From NCBI GenBank assembly GCA_964431205.1, contig CAYSIX010000064.1, forward strand, positions 1 through 18,088: a DNA stretch of 18,088 nt, read 5' to 3'. The stretch's first letter is position 1, and each line of letters starts with the position of its first letter. Source of the DNA: CAYSIX01 sp964431205. Its GTDB lineage: Bacteria > Planctomycetota > Phycisphaerae > Phycisphaerales > Phycisphaeraceae. Position numbers and translations under genes: made by a program. The notes beneath the pieces were generated by a model that was not told where the DNA came from, ran no database searches, and worked only from the letters and a program-made list of their open reading frames with translations. Shown here piece by piece: positions 1-6,784 of this stretch.

Positions 1-29
1 GGGAGGCGATCGCGTAAGGAGTCGGGCGA

Positions 30-950
30 TCAGGCGGCGCGGCGGGTAGCGGCGGTGGTGGTGAGGTCGTGGGTGTGACCGTAGCGCAGTGCCCGGCGGA
101 CGTGCTCGTCGCAGAGCCACCACGGCCGGCGCATGACCTGCCGCCACAGCAGGTGTCGGCCGGACTGCGGCTCGGCCTGGACCTCGGCGAGCAGGTATGT
201 CCGCTGCCGCTCGTCGCAGTGACGCCACAGGTCGCACCGTTGCCGCACCGGCAGATGGTGGCGGTATCGCTCGGCGATGGCGACCAGCTCCTGCCCGTGG
301 CGGACGGTGAACCCCGCCGCGTGGCCGGCGTCGCGCTGCCGCTTGCCGGTCACGGCCTCGCGCAGGTGCGCCGGCCGCACGCCCGCGCCGAGCAGGCGGC
401 AGTGCAGCTCGTGGTGAAATGCGTATTGGAAACGCTCATCGAACCCGCCGTGCCGGGTGAACAGATCGCGTCGGTAGAAGCTGGCCGACCCGGGCAGGAA
501 CCCGTCGTCGTGCAGGAGGAACGCGGCGAGGTCGGTCGGCGTGCGCGCGGGCATGGGGTCCATGGCGCGGTCGAGCCGGTCGATCCGGACGCAATCGCCG
601 ACCAGCCAGTCCGGCTTGTCCCGTCGGGCCATGCGCTCGGCGACGGCGTGCAGCGCCCCGGGCAGGAGCACGTCGTCGGCGGGGAGGATGGAGACGACGT
701 CGCCGATCGCACGGACGATGCCGCGGTTGATCGCCTCGGCGGGCCCGCTGTCCAGGGCGCTGTCCCAGTAGGCCAGGTCGCCGTCGTAGCGCTCGATCAG
801 CTCGACGCTCTCGTCGTCGGACCCGCCGTCGAGCACGATGTATTCGAGGCGGTCGTAGCCCTGGTCGAGGACCGAGCAGATCGCGCGTTCGACGGTGCGG
901 GCGCCGTTGAAGTTGGGGGTGATGACGGTGATGGTCGGTCGATGGTCCAT
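30..950 (-). CDS. Family 2 glycosyltransferase (GT-A fold), paralogue of the next gene upstream
   Basis: Predicted cytoplasmic enzyme of 306 residues that transfers a sugar from a nucleotide-sugar donor during polysaccharide assembly; the sugar cannot be told. The N-terminus has the GT2 nucleotide-binding start (ITVITPNFNG, residues 7-16), a DGGSDD segment near 41-46 and a DxD-like metal site PADD at 90-93. The region that usually carries the acidic catalytic ED motif reads FHHELHCRL near 179-187, keeping Glu but with unusual His neighbours. The ATG at 950 is preceded by AAGGA at a good distance. It shares the tail block RRPWWLxxxxVRxxL with the gene at 1169-2053, so the two are tandem paralogues. 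A 218-bp gap separates them, which suggests its own promoter. The protein ends in TRRAA, the tail shared across the locus. No membrane segment is seen. Family is sure; substrate is unknown. Confidence 0.93.
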   Translation of the reverse strand: MDHRPTITVITPNFNGARTVERAICSVLDQGYDRLEYIVLDGGSDDESVELIERYDGDLAYWDSALDSGPAEAINRGIVRAIGDVVSILPADDVLLPGALHAVAERMARRDKPDWLVGDCVRIDRLDRAMDPMPARTPTDLAAFLLHDDGFLPGSASFYRRDLFTRHGGFDERFQYAFHHELHCRLLGAGVRPAHLREAVTGKRQRDAGHAAGFTVRHGQELVAIAERYRHHLPVRQRCDLWRHCDERQRTYLLAEVQAEPQSGRHLLWRQVMRRPWWLCDEHVRRALRYGHTHDLTTTAATRRAA

Positions 951-1168
951 GACGTTCCTTGTCTGGCCGCGGGTCCGTCGCGCGGCATGATCGGAACGTC
1001 GGCGATCGGCGGGGCCGACTTAAGCGCCCAGGCGTCACGACCGTCAGGATCGATACAGAGCGGAGGGGCGAGGGGGGCGGCCACGCATTCGTAGCCGTCC
1101 GCGGGGCGTTGCCTCGCGGCTGCAGTCGCGGGCGGACCCGCCCGCGGACGCGCACGGTGGCGTGGCGG
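951..1168 (-). promoter_or_regulatory. Leader of the leftmost GT2 gene with two shared blocks
   Basis: This gap has no convincing gene. On the minus strand, positions 1090-1047 contain a C-rich stretch ending in TGTATCGATCC, which closely matches the block at a nearly identical distance (97 versus 99 nt) upstream of the paralogous GT2 gene. Immediately after it, 1049-1033 reads TCCTGACGGTCGTGACG, which matches 15 of 17 bases in the leader of the wzm gene. The repeated spacing suggests promoter or operator elements. No good -35 hexamer is visible, so the promoter class is open. Confidence 0.4.
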
Positions 1169-2053
1169 TTACGCCGCGCGTCGCGACGCCGGCCCGTGCA
1201 CGAGCACGCCGCGGACCTGCTGCGAGAGCAGCCACCACGGCCGGCGGACGACGACGTCCCACGGCCGGGCGGTGGCGGTGGCGACCAGGTGCTGCCGCCT
1301 TCGGTACCCGAGCCGGCGCATCAGCGTCAGGCGCTGCGTCAACGGCAGAAACCGCGCGTACGCGCGCTCGATGACCAGGTGGTCGGCGAGCTGGCGGTGC
1401 CGCAGGGCGCAGGTCTTGCTCGCGTCGTGGAGGCGGTACGTGGCCAGCGTCGTGTCGATCTTGTGCAGGCGGACGCCGGCGGCGAGGAAGCGGCACCACA
1501 TCTCGAAGTCGAAGCAGTATTCCAGCTCCTCGCGGAACAGGCCGTGCCGCTCGAGCAGCGAGCGACGCCAGAAGATGCTCGGCTGAGGGATGTTGAAGCG
1601 ACGATCGCGGATCAGCGCGTGGGCCAGGCCGTCCACGGGCGTGGCCTCGAGCGTGGCGAGCGTGCGGCCGGCGGCGTCGATCTCCAGGCAGTCGCCGACG
1701 ATCCAGTCGTGGTCGGGGTGTTCGGCGAAGTGCCGGCCGACGGTCTCGAGGCACCCGGGCAGCAGCGTGTCATCGGAGTTGATGAAGCCGACGATCTCGC
1801 CGGTCGCGCGGCGAAGGCCCTTGTTCAGCGCGTCGACCTGCCCTCGGTCCGGCTCGATGATGGCGAAGTCGAGCCGGTCGCGGTAGCGCTCGATCAGGTC
1901 GATCGAGCCATCGGTGGATCGGCCGTCGACCACGCCATACTGCAGCCGGGGGTAGTTCTGTTCGAGCACGCTGCGGAGTGTGTGCTCGAGGAACGCGGCC
2001 TGGTTGTAGCTGGGTGTGATGATGCTGATGGTGGGCAGGTCGGTCGGGTTCAT
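1169..2053 (-). CDS. Family 2 glycosyltransferase
   Basis: Predicted 294-residue glycosyltransferase of the GT2 family. ISIITPSYNQ (residues 9-18) is the nucleotide-binding strand and loop, DGRSTDGS (43-50) the uridine-binding region, NSDD (92-95) the DxD-like metal site and FDFEMW (181-186) the acceptor or catalytic acidic segment. This enzyme keeps more canonical motifs than its paralogue at 30-950. The start at 2053 is chosen because GGAGG lies six bases upstream; the frame stays open further upstream but without family similarity. The first residues are MNPTDLP. It ends in SRRAA with a TAA stop. It lies divergent from the sulfotransferase gene, with 188 bp between start codons, so it likely has its own promoter. 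Donor and acceptor sugars cannot be inferred. Confidence 0.93.
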   Translation of the reverse strand: MNPTDLPTISIITPSYNQAAFLEHTLRSVLEQNYPRLQYGVVDGRSTDGSIDLIERYRDRLDFAIIEPDRGQVDALNKGLRRATGEIVGFINSDDTLLPGCLETVGRHFAEHPDHDWIVGDCLEIDAAGRTLATLEATPVDGLAHALIRDRRFNIPQPSIFWRRSLLERHGLFREELEYCFDFEMWCRFLAAGVRLHKIDTTLATYRLHDASKTCALRHRQLADHLVIERAYARFLPLTQRLTLMRRLGYRRRQHLVATATARPWDVVVRRPWWLLSQQVRGVLVHGPASRRAA

Positions 2054-2241
2054 GAGCGGCCTCCGCGGGGGCGGGCGTGGCACGGGCGAAGCGCGGCGCG
2101 TCCGCCGTCTCGGTTTCGATCGGCCGGTGGCGGGGGCGCGCTGCAGCGGCCGGTCCGATACACGGGCGGTTGGCGCGAGGGCGGCGATCACGCCGACCCT
2201 AAGGGCCCCTGAGCCCCCGTTTTTCACGTGGATTATGTGCC
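2054..2241. promoter_or_regulatory. Divergent intergenic region between GT2 and sulfotransferase genes
   Basis: The region contains, on the minus strand, TGTATCGGACC at 2162-2152, preceded by a GC-rich block with CGCCCTCGC that aligns with the leader of the gene at 30-950. Near 2226 a CACGTG palindrome precedes the sulfotransferase start. A strong Shine-Dalgarno site is present for the minus gene (GGAGG) but only a weak GTGGA for the plus gene. Promoters for both directions must lie here, but I cannot place them exactly. Confidence 0.4.
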
Positions 2242-3051
2242 ATGTTCATCACCCGCGACTTCGTCTTCGTTCACTTTCCCAAGACCGGCGGGACGTTCGT
2301 CGAGGCCATGCTCCGACGCCTGCATCCGATCCGGTCGCGCCGGGTGGTCTGGCGTGCGGCGCGGCGGCTGGGCCTGCCCGTGACCGCCTACCCGCCTCAC
2401 CACGGCACGTGGCGCGACGTGCACCAGCCGCTGCGACAACGCGAGCTGCTCACGTGCGTCCGACACCCGCTTGATCGATACGTCTCGCAATACCGCTTCG
2501 CACGCCACCTCCAGCACCCTGAGCACTTCGGCGCCGCCAACCCCCGCATCGCCGCCCGCTGGCCCGACCTGTCCGCCCTGAGCTTCGAGCAGTTCGTGCG
2601 TTTCATGAACGACGCCAACACCTTTCTGCATTTCCCCGGCTTCGACGACGATGACCAGCCCGGCCACTGCACTCAGCAGTTCCTGTTCTTCGTCGCGCCC
2701 AACCTTGTCGCGACCGTTCGCGACCTGACGCCCGAGTCGGCCCGGAACGGCCACCTGCGCGACATGCTGCCAGCCATGCACGCCCTGTTCACTCACGACC
2801 TGAACCGGGGCCTGTACGACTACCTGCTCAGCCGGGGTTATGCCGAGCATCGCGTGCGCTTCATTCTCGACGCCGGGCGCGTCCTGCCCGAGGGCGGCGG
2901 TCGGCCACGCGACGACCACTGGTCGCGCTACTACACGCCTCGGCTCGAGGCGTACGTGCGTCGCAAGGAGCGGCTGCTGTTCGAGTTCTTTCCGCAGTTC
3001 GAGGAGGCCGAGCGCGAGGCGAGCGTCGGATCACATCGTCGCGCGGCGTGA
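2242..3051 (+). CDS. PAPS-dependent carbohydrate sulfotransferase
   Basis: Predicted to move a sulfuryl group from PAPS to a hydroxyl of the glycan; the acceptor is unknown. The 269-residue protein begins with the 5'-phosphosulfate binding loop HFPKTGGTFV (residues 11-20), equivalent to the PKxGTT/S loop of cytosolic and Golgi sulfotransferases. RHPLDRYVSQY (74-84) is the 3'-phosphate binding segment. No signal peptide or membrane helix is seen, so it should act in the cytoplasm before export. It is the only plus-strand gene in the polysaccharide block, divergent from the GT2 at 1169 and convergent with the GT2 at 3100, so a small inversion or insertion is likely. It still ends in HRRAA like its minus-strand neighbours. 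The ATG at 2242 has a weak ribosome site but sits just before the first family motif, so the start is probable. Confidence 0.9.
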   Translation: MFITRDFVFVHFPKTGGTFVEAMLRRLHPIRSRRVVWRAARRLGLPVTAYPPHHGTWRDVHQPLRQRELLTCVRHPLDRYVSQYRFARHLQHPEHFGAANPRIAARWPDLSALSFEQFVRFMNDANTFLHFPGFDDDDQPGHCTQQFLFFVAPNLVATVRDLTPESARNGHLRDMLPAMHALFTHDLNRGLYDYLLSRGYAEHRVRFILDAGRVLPEGGGRPRDDHWSRYYTPRLEAYVRRKERLLFEFFPQFEEAEREASVGSHRRAA

Positions 3052-3067
3052 GTGAAGTGGACGCATC

Positions 3068-3101
3068 GACGCCACGAGACGCGTCGCTTCGTGGGGGCGT
3101 C
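3068..3101. terminator. Possible bidirectional terminator hairpin between convergent genes
   Basis: GACGC (3068-3072) pairs with GCGTC (3097-3101), and CACGA (3073-3077) pairs with TCGTG (3089-3093), with a three-G bulge and an 11-nt loop. It fills the 48-bp gap between the sulfotransferase stop and the stop of the convergent GT2 gene. There is no T-tract, so intrinsic termination is uncertain. Confidence 0.35.
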
Positions 3102-4131
3102 ACGCGGCGCGGCGGGCGGCATCGCGGCGATGGGGCAGGGTAACCTCGGTCAGCTCGGGGATCGGCGGCGTGGTCGCGGCCTCGTCGTCGCCGTCACGGG
3201 AGCGGCGCTGGTAGTAGAGCACCAGCCAGTCGCTGGCCAGCACGTAGCCGAAGTAGATCAGGCTCAGCAGCCACCCGCGCGGGCCGAGGCGCCAGCCGTC
3301 GTAGTGCCGCAGGCAGCGGTACAGCTCGACGAACGGGTGAACCAGCGCGCGGCCGAGGCCGAACCGCTGGCCGTGGGCGACCTGAGCGGCGGCCTCGAGG
3401 TGGCAGTACCGCGTCACGTGCCGCCGCGCCAGCTCCCGGTACGACTCCGACCAGTAGTGCCGCACGTGGCTGTGCTGGTCGTGGTCGATCGCCACGTCGT
3501 GTTGGCCCGGCTTCAGCTCGGTGATGCGGTTGCAGTAGGGCAGCAGGGCGCAGCGCTCGCGGTGGATCAGCATCCGCTTGTGCCCGCGCCCGACCCCGCC
3601 CGGGCAGCCCCAGACCGTCCCGTCCAGCCGCCGGCCCTTGAAGTAGTACCACCACGGCAGGCGGATCGCCGCGGCGGTGTCGCCGTGCTCGGCCAGCGTC
3701 TGCGCGATCCGCGGGACCAGGCCCGCCGGCACGTGCTCGTCCGGGTCGATCAGCAGCACCCAGTCGTGCCGCGCCAGCCGCGCCGCGGCGACGCGCGTCG
3801 GCTCGGCGATCGGGTAGGGATCAACACGGAACATCCGGTCGGCGCACTGCGCCGCCGCCTCGGCCGACCCGTCCCGCGAGCCCATGTCCACCGCGATCAG
3901 CTCGTCGCACCACGGCCGGACCGCCGCCAGGCACCCCGCCAGCTTCGCCCGCTCGTCCCGGAAGATCACGATCGCCGTGATCGGCAAGGGTGATTGGGTG
4001 ATTGGGTGATTGGGTGAATCGGTGATGGGCTGATCCGTCGGTTGCTGGGTGCCGGACGCCTGTGATTCGCCCGATGCCCGCCGATGATCCGGTCGCCCAA
4101 TCACCCAATCGCCCAATCGCCCAATCGTCAT
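3100..4131 (-). CDS. Family 2 glycosyltransferase (WaaE/KdtX-like) with repeat-encoded N-terminal extension
   Basis: Predicted 343-residue glycosyltransferase. The catalytic domain begins only near residue 50 (PITAIVIFRDE) and contains VDMGSRDGS (81-89) and the metal site DPDEH (129-133), followed by a WaaE/KdtX-type segment WYYFKGRRLDG. The first 49 residues are low-complexity and are translated from octamer repeats and the spacer between them. The start at 4131 is supported by GGAGG eight bases upstream, inside the end of the previous gene, and by the TGATG stop-start overlap. A C-terminal hydrophobic stretch (GWLLSLIYFGYVLASDWLVL) may attach it to the membrane. It is the last gene of the main operon and ends in ARRAA. 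A change in octamer copy number would shift the reading frame, so its expression could be phase-variable (inference). Confidence 0.9.
   Translation of the reverse strand: MTIGRLGDWVIGRPDHRRASGESQASGTQQPTDQPITDSPNHPITQSPLPITAIVIFRDERAKLAGCLAAVRPWCDELIAVDMGSRDGSAEAAAQCADRMFRVDPYPIAEPTRVAAARLARHDWVLLIDPDEHVPAGLVPRIAQTLAEHGDTAAAIRLPWWYYFKGRRLDGTVWGCPGGVGRGHKRMLIHRERCALLPYCNRITELKPGQHDVAIDHDQHSHVRHYWSESYRELARRHVTRYCHLEAAAQVAHGQRFGLGRALVHPFVELYRCLRHYDGWRLGPRGWLLSLIYFGYVLASDWLVLYYQRRSRDGDDEAATTPPIPELTEVTLPHRRDAARRAA
3991..4038 (+). repeat. Octamer array TGATTGGG, three perfect units plus decayed units
   Basis: Three perfect TGATTGGG units (3991-4014) are followed in register by TGAATCGG, TGATGGGC and TGATCCGT. 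The array lies inside the N-terminal coding part of the GT2 gene at 3100-4131. It is the inverted counterpart of the array at 4096-4127. Confidence 0.85.
4096..4127 (-). repeat. Octamer array CCCAATC(A/G), four units, just after the GT2 start codon
   Basis: Read on the plus strand the units are CCCAATCA once and CCCAATCG three times. The minus-strand start codon of the GT2 gene (4131-4129) lies two bases away. With the inverted array at 3991-4014 it could fold the start of the message into a stem of about 24 bp around an 81-nt loop. Confidence 0.85.
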
Positions 4132-4985
4132 CACGCCGCCCTCCAGCCGCGCAGCATGCGACCGGCGTACTGCGCCGGCGTCTCGTACTCGCTCGGGTAG
4201 ACCAGTTGTTCGGGCAGCCGCGGGTCCACCGGGTGGGCCGTGTGCACCATCCGCCGGTTCACCCGCACCATCCGTACACGCCAGGCGTCGCCCGTTCGGC
4301 GGGCATACACCGCGTTGACCCCCAGCGTCCGCGCCCGGCGATACCCGTACGGTTCCAGGTGATAGTCCAGCATCGCACGGTCCAGGGCGTCCTCGGCCTC
4401 GACGATGATCAGCCGCGGCCGCCACCGCGACAGGTCCAGCCCCCGCAGCACCGCCAGCTCGTTGCCCTCCACGTCGATCGACAGCAGCTCGAACTCCCGC
4501 GGCGCCGCCGCCTCAGCCAGCAGGTCGTCCAGACGCCGCACCGGTACGGGCACCATCGCCAGCCCCCGGAACCACCGCCCGAAACGTCGCCGCAACTCCG
4601 CCTCGTCCCGCCGGATCAGGCTCGAGAGGTTCCCACGCGGGTCGGCGTACAGCGTCGCGGTTCCGTCCGCCTCGTCCGACGCCGCCGCGTGCACCACCGT
4701 GCTGTTCGGCCGGTTCGCCCGCACCCGCTCGACGGACTGGGGGTGCGCCTCGACGCACAGGCCCCGCCAGCCCCGCCGCTCGAACGCCAGCGTGTTCGAG
4801 AACCGCAGCCCGTCGATCATGCCGACTTCGACGAAGTACCGCGGCCCGCGCGACCGGCCGAGCACGCGCCAGGCGACGTAGTCCTCGCCGTGCTGCGAGT
4901 AGAACGCGCCCGCCGGCGGGGTGGGCTCCGACACCGCGGCCGCCGCGGCTTGCCTCGTGGTCGCGTCGATGAACGATGGGCTCAT
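4131..4985 (-). CDS. FkbM-family SAM-dependent methyltransferase
   Basis: Predicted 284-residue methyltransferase that likely O-methylates a sugar of the glycan. QHGEDYVAW (31-39) and the SAM-binding strand FVEVGMIDG (51-59) open the Rossmann fold. CVEAHP (77-82) holds the acidic residue expected to bind the ribose of SAM, and LLSIDVEGNELAVLRG (167-182) is the FkbM signature. The start at 4985 overlaps the stop of the upstream gene as ATGA and has AGGAG nine bases upstream within that gene; longer versions of the frame have no family similarity. The N-terminal 25 residues are Ala-rich and probably disordered. It is one of three FkbM proteins in this operon. It ends in GWRAA, and its last codons TGG-AGG also supply the ribosome site of the next gene. 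Target position is unknown. Confidence 0.92.
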   Translation of the reverse strand: MSPSFIDATTRQAAAAAVSEPTPPAGAFYSQHGEDYVAWRVLGRSRGPRYFVEVGMIDGLRFSNTLAFERRGWRGLCVEAHPQSVERVRANRPNSTVVHAAASDEADGTATLYADPRGNLSSLIRRDEAELRRRFGRWFRGLAMVPVPVRRLDDLLAEAAAPREFELLSIDVEGNELAVLRGLDLSRWRPRLIIVEAEDALDRAMLDYHLEPYGYRRARTLGVNAVYARRTGDAWRVRMVRVNRRMVHTAHPVDPRLPEQLVYPSEYETPAQYAGRMLRGWRAA

Positions 4986-5827
4986 GCCGCGAGTCTCCTG
5001 GGGGCTTGCGAGTTCAGGCGTGCGAGCACGGAAGAGGTGGCCGGGACGTACAGCGCGTCGGCCGATCCAACGTGCCCGTCCGGCAGGTGCGTGCAGAGGT
5101 GATAGAGGTTGTAGAGCTGGTAGCCGTGGTCGCGCAGGTAGGTGTCGATCTCCGCGAACAGGGCCCCGCCGGCGTAGAAGGGTGCGAAGCTGACCTCGAG
5201 GTAGATGCACGCGATGCCGCGGCCCAGCATCGCCGCAGCGCCGCGCAGGGCCTCGAGCTCGTAACCTTGCAGGTCGAGCTTGAGCACGTCAATGCGCTCG
5301 ACGCTGCGCTGTTCGCACCATTCGTCCAGCGTCGTGACGGCGACGGGTCGCCGCTCGGCCAGCGCGGTGTCGTAAGAAAAGTAGGTGCGGGACAGAGCGC
5401 CCGGCTCCAGCAGCGAGCTGGTCATGGGCGAGGCGTTGACGTTCATCGTCGCCTTCGTGCACGCCGGGCCGAGCGCCATGGCGTTGATCGAACCCGGCGT
5501 GTTGGCGAGGGTCTCGTGCAGGCGCGGCAGCAGGTCGGCGTTGGGCTCGAAGGCGTGGACCTCGACGCGGTCGCCCGCACCCCCGAGCCGGCGCACGATC
5601 TGCCGCGCGACCCGCCCGTCGTGCGCCCCGCCGTCCACGCAGACGACCGGGGCGTGGTTGTTCGGCCGGGCGCGTACCGCCCGCTCGACGCCCGCCAGCC
5701 ACGGATGAGGGCTCAGCGACTTCGACGCCGGGTCCAGGCGCCTCAGCAGCGCCGCCCGGGCCCGCCAGTAGGCGCGCTTGATCGCCGGGGCTCGCGTCGG
5801 TCGGGTTGGGCAGTGAATCGCGTTCAT
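4982..5827 (-). CDS. FkbM-family SAM-dependent methyltransferase
   Basis: Predicted 281-residue methyltransferase. An N-terminal basic segment (about 1-55) precedes VCVDGGAHDGRVA (62-74), the SAM-binding motif I. HAFEPNADLLPRL (91-103) is motif II, and DVLKLDLQGYELEALRG (180-196) is the FkbM signature, followed by YLEVSFAPFY. The ATG at 5827 lies two bases after the stop of the GT2 gene upstream. Its ribosome site is poor, so coupling to termination of the upstream gene is likely. The final codons AGG-AGA-CTC-GCG-GCA-TGA encode the tail RRLAA and at the same time provide the AGGAG site and the ATGA overlap for the next gene. It probably methylates a sugar hydroxyl in the same glycan; acceptor unknown. 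It is clearly different in sequence from the FkbM proteins at 4131 and 11896. Confidence 0.92.
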   Translation of the reverse strand: MNAIHCPTRPTRAPAIKRAYWRARAALLRRLDPASKSLSPHPWLAGVERAVRARPNNHAPVVCVDGGAHDGRVARQIVRRLGGAGDRVEVHAFEPNADLLPRLHETLANTPGSINAMALGPACTKATMNVNASPMTSSLLEPGALSRTYFSYDTALAERRPVAVTTLDEWCEQRSVERIDVLKLDLQGYELEALRGAAAMLGRGIACIYLEVSFAPFYAGGALFAEIDTYLRDHGYQLYNLYHLCTHLPDGHVGSADALYVPATSSVLARLNSQAPRRLAA

Positions 5828-5829
5828 GC

Positions 5830-6771
5830 TCACGCCGCCAAGGCCCAGTACGCCACCCGCCAGGAGCGCGGCGACCAGGGCTCGTGCCGCAACGCCGCCC
5901 ACGCGTGCCGCCTGGCCAGCCCCGCCTCCCCACGCGCCAGCGCGTGGCACGCCCACATCCGGTACTGATGGGCCACGCCTTCTTCTTTTTCGGTCAGGTC
6001 CGGCCGCACGTCGTAGAGATTCGGTGCCGCGCCCAACCCCCGCCGCGCGTACGTTTCGTCCAGCAACGCCTGAAGCGACCGGCACATCTGCTCGTACCGC
6101 GTCGCACAGACGCTCTCGGCGTGCCGGCGGTACCGGTACAACGCCGCCGGCACGTTCGCCAGCTCCCCGACCTCGCCCAGCCGCAGGCACAGGTCCAGGT
6201 CCTCCACCCAGTTGTATTGCGCCCGCCACCCGCCGACCCGCTCCAGCGCCTCGCGGCGGATCAGCATCGTCGCGTGCACCATCGCCCCACCCTCGGCCCG
6301 GAGCAGCGCCGCGTCGATCGCCGCGTGGTCCACCGGCGGCGTCTGCTCCGCCACCGGGCTGCCGTACGGGTCCGTCCGTGTCACCCACGTGCCCACCGCC
6401 ACGCACGAGCGGTGCCCGTCGAGGTACGCGACCTGTCGGACCAGCCGCGTCGCGTCGCACGTGTCGTCGGCGTCCATCCGGCCGATGTACGGCCCGCGCG
6501 CCGCCGCCAACCCGTCGTTCAGCGCCCCGACGATGCCCGTGTTCGGCCGGCTGATCACGCGCAGCCGCGCGTCGCGGGTCGCGTGATCGCGCAGGATCGC
6601 AAGCGATCCGTCCGTCGAGCCGTCGTCCACGGTGATCAGCTCGAAGTCGTCGAACGTCTGGCCGAGCACGCTCTCGATCGCCTCGGGCAGGTACCGCGCG
6701 GCGTTGTACACGGGCATGAGGACCGAGACGCACGGGGCTTCGCTCTTGGTCTGGATTGCGGCTGAGTTCAT
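5830..6771 (-). CDS. Family 2 glycosyltransferase
   Basis: Predicted 313-residue GT2 enzyme with a very typical layout. CVSVLMPVYNAARYL (14-28) starts the nucleotide-binding domain, VDDGSTDGS (48-56) binds the uridine, MDADD (99-103) is the metal site, and VEDLDLCLR (189-197) carries the catalytic acidic pair. The C-terminal 100 residues are helical and basic. The ATG at 6771 is chosen because GAGGAG lies nine bases upstream and overlaps the stop of the GT4 gene; a GTG nine codons earlier is possible but overlaps that gene. The protein ends in WALAA. It is part of the tight operon and probably adds one residue of the repeat unit. The sugar specificity cannot be seen from the sequence. Confidence 0.94.
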   Translation of the reverse strand: MNSAAIQTKSEAPCVSVLMPVYNAARYLPEAIESVLGQTFDDFELITVDDGSTDGSLAILRDHATRDARLRVISRPNTGIVGALNDGLAAARGPYIGRMDADDTCDATRLVRQVAYLDGHRSCVAVGTWVTRTDPYGSPVAEQTPPVDHAAIDAALLRAEGGAMVHATMLIRREALERVGGWRAQYNWVEDLDLCLRLGEVGELANVPAALYRYRRHAESVCATRYEQMCRSLQALLDETYARRGLGAAPNLYDVRPDLTEKEEGVAHQYRMWACHALARGEAGLARRHAWAALRHEPWSPRSWRVAYWALAA

Positions 6772-6784
6772 CGCCAGCGTCTCC

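Noticed and set aside
2078..2092. Sigma-54-like TGGCACGGGCGAAGC upstream of the sulfotransferase
   Set aside because: The -24 half is good, but the -12 half is AAGC instead of TTGC and the site is 150 bp from the gene; chance is likely in GC-rich DNA.
3991..4127. CRISPR-like repeats
   Set aside because: Units are only 8 bp, direct without spacers, and there are no cas genes.
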